Origin: Paraburkholderia sp. C35
GTDB taxonomy: Bacteria; Pseudomonadota; Gammaproteobacteria; Burkholderiales; Burkholderiaceae
Direction: 5' to 3'
NCBI RefSeq assembly: GCF_003121405.1
Contig: NZ_QBUY01000017.1
Span: forward strand, 1 to 64,000
DNA length: 64,000 nt
The stretch's first letter is position 1. Each line of letters begins with the position of its first letter. Made by a program: the position numbers and the translations under genes. This document shows, in pieces, positions 63,142 through 64,000 of the stretch. The notes below the pieces were generated by a model. The model saw nothing but the letters and a program-made list of their open reading frames with translations, had not been told where the DNA came from and searched no databases.

Positions 63142-63194
63142 AAAAGGCCGCAGCGGGTTCTGATTTTTCTGTCGAACTCGCTGCGGCCTTTTTG
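63142..63194. terminator. Long bidirectional terminator
   Basis: aaaaggccgcagcg (63142-63155) pairs with cgctgcggcctttt (63179-63192), 14 bp around a 23-base loop, with A and T tails. It ends the lactonase gene and the convergent ftsK. Confidence 0.85.
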
Positions 63195-63210
63195 TTTGCT
63201 TCGGAACGTC

Positions 63211-64000
63211 TTACTCTGCCGGTCCCGGCGCAAGCACTTCGCGGCTGCCGTTGATGCCCATCGCCGACACGAGGCCCGCCGTTTCCATCTGCTCCACCAG
63301 CCGTGCCGCGCGGTTATAGCCGATACGCAACTGCCGCTGCACCGCCGAAATCGACGCGCGGCGCGTGCGCACGACGAACGCGACGGCTTCGTCGTAAAGC
63401 GGATCGGCTTCCGCATCCGGCGTCTCGCCGAACAGATCCTGCGTGGCGCCGCCATCCGTCGCGGGACCGTCCAGAATCCCTTCGACATATTCCGGCTCGC
63501 CAAACTGCTTCAGATGCTCGACGATCGCGTGCACTTCCTCGTCGGCGACAAACGCACCGTGCACGCGCTGCGGATAACCCGTGCCGGGCGGCAGGAACAA
63601 CATGTCGCCCTGGCCGAGCAGCGATTCGGCGCCCATCTGGTCGAGAATCGTGCGCGAGTCGATCTTCGACGACACCTGGAACGCGACGCGCGTCGGAATG
63701 TTCGCCTTGATGAGACCCGTGATCACGTCGACGGAAGGGCGCTGCGTGGCGAGAATCAGGTGGATGCCCGCCGCCCGCGCCTTCTGCGCGAGACGCGCGA
63801 TCAGTTCTTCGATCTTCTTGCCCGCGACCATCATCAGGTCGGCCAGTTCGTCGATCACGACGACGATCAGCGGCAGCGGCGACAGCGGCTCGGGCGCATC
63901 CGGCGTCAGCGAGAAAGGATTGCCGATCTTCTTCTCTTTGGCGGCGGCGTCGCGGATCTTCTGATTGAAGCCCTGCAGATTACGCACGCCGACAGCCGAC
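63211..64000 (-). CDS. ftsK: DNA translocase FtsK, C-terminal part (5' end outside window)
   Basis: 263 residues remain, open to the window edge ([15 protein letters not shown]). The motor end shows Walker [56 protein letters not shown] and [13 protein letters not shown]. The last 65 residues are the gamma winged-helix that reads KOPS sites ([40 protein letters not shown]). It pumps chromosome ends through the division septum. The linker and membrane part lie outside the window. Confidence 0.97.
   Translation of the reverse strand, partial: SAVGVRNLQGFNQKIRDAAAKEKKIGNPFSLTPDAPEPLSPLPLIVVVIDELADLMMVAGKKIEELIARLAQKARAAGIHLILATQRPSVDVITGLIKANIPTRVAFQVSSKIDSRTILDQMGAESLLGQGDMLFLPPGTGYPQRVHGAFVADEEVHAIVEHLKQFGEPEYVEGILDGPATDGGATQDLFGETPDAEADPLYDEAVAFVVRTRRASISAVQRQLRIGYNRAARLVEQMETAGLVSAMGINGSREVLAPGPAE

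Overview
The window is chromosomal DNA of a high-GC betaproteobacterium. The gene set (Dcm/Vsr pair, MctP symporter with DUF3311 partner, intracellular PhaZ, Nth next to a lone RsxB, ParE/ParC, HtpG, UbiC) and the codon use fit Burkholderia sensu lato, most likely Paraburkholderia. No rRNA, CRISPR array, insertion sequence, integrase or phage block is visible. One tRNA-Arg(CCT) is present.

Layout. 1-1700: the end of an ABC-transporter ATPase gene and a tandem pair of related lipoproteins. 2030-8270: a stress-type block with two sigma-54 activators, four small genes and otsA (trehalose-6-phosphate synthase). Three good -24/-12 promoters lie in front of the DUF883 gene, a proline-rich small gene and otsA, so this looks like a compact RpoN regulon. 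8400-13210: a membrane-associated small protein, a DHA2 efflux pump, a YbhB-like protein, and dcm-vsr. 13500-16210: small unknown genes, tRNA-Arg, rubredoxin and a DUF4399 protein. 16440-23810: Uup-type ABC-F ATPase, an MntA/HepT toxin-antitoxin pair, and parE-parC. 24000-28310: a CopD-like membrane protein, a chromate transporter and a dCACHE-GGDEF-EAL protein.

28800-35220: PhzF, RidA, aminotransferase, EamA transporter and VOC protein, all on the minus strand, with a MocR regulator divergent to them and repeats in the shared promoter region. 35228-37245: a near-consensus sigma-32 promoter and htpG. 37400-38340: a HigBA-type toxin-antitoxin pair and a small TTG-start gene. 38528-43622: ubiC, a hypoxanthine/uracil-type DNA glycosylase gene and an aminopropyltransferase-like gene. 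These were probably once one operon and are now separated by about 3 kb of accessory DNA. That DNA carries a KGGVGK ATPase, a decayed copy of the glycosylase gene, an unrecognised nuclease-like protein and a GIY-YIG/DUF4357 protein, and it ends in a third fragment of the glycosylase gene.

44023-48805: DUF3311-MctP, a FUSC transporter, a PhnB-like protein and transaldolase. 49029-53744: a BenE transporter, a MoxR/CoxE-type pair and two periplasmic cytochromes c. 53836-56953: DUF1841, an Nth endonuclease III with an unusually long C-terminus overlapping DUF1841, RsxB and a TetR regulator. 57077-64000: PHA depolymerase, a GH15 glucoamylase/trehalase-like enzyme, small genes, a secreted beta-propeller lactonase and the 3' part of ftsK.

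The most interesting places are the glycosylase-gene integration hotspot (39205-42708) with its possible two-gene nuclease cargo, the RpoN cluster at 2030-8270, and the Nth/DUF1841 overlap. Functions rest on motifs read by eye. No database search was run.
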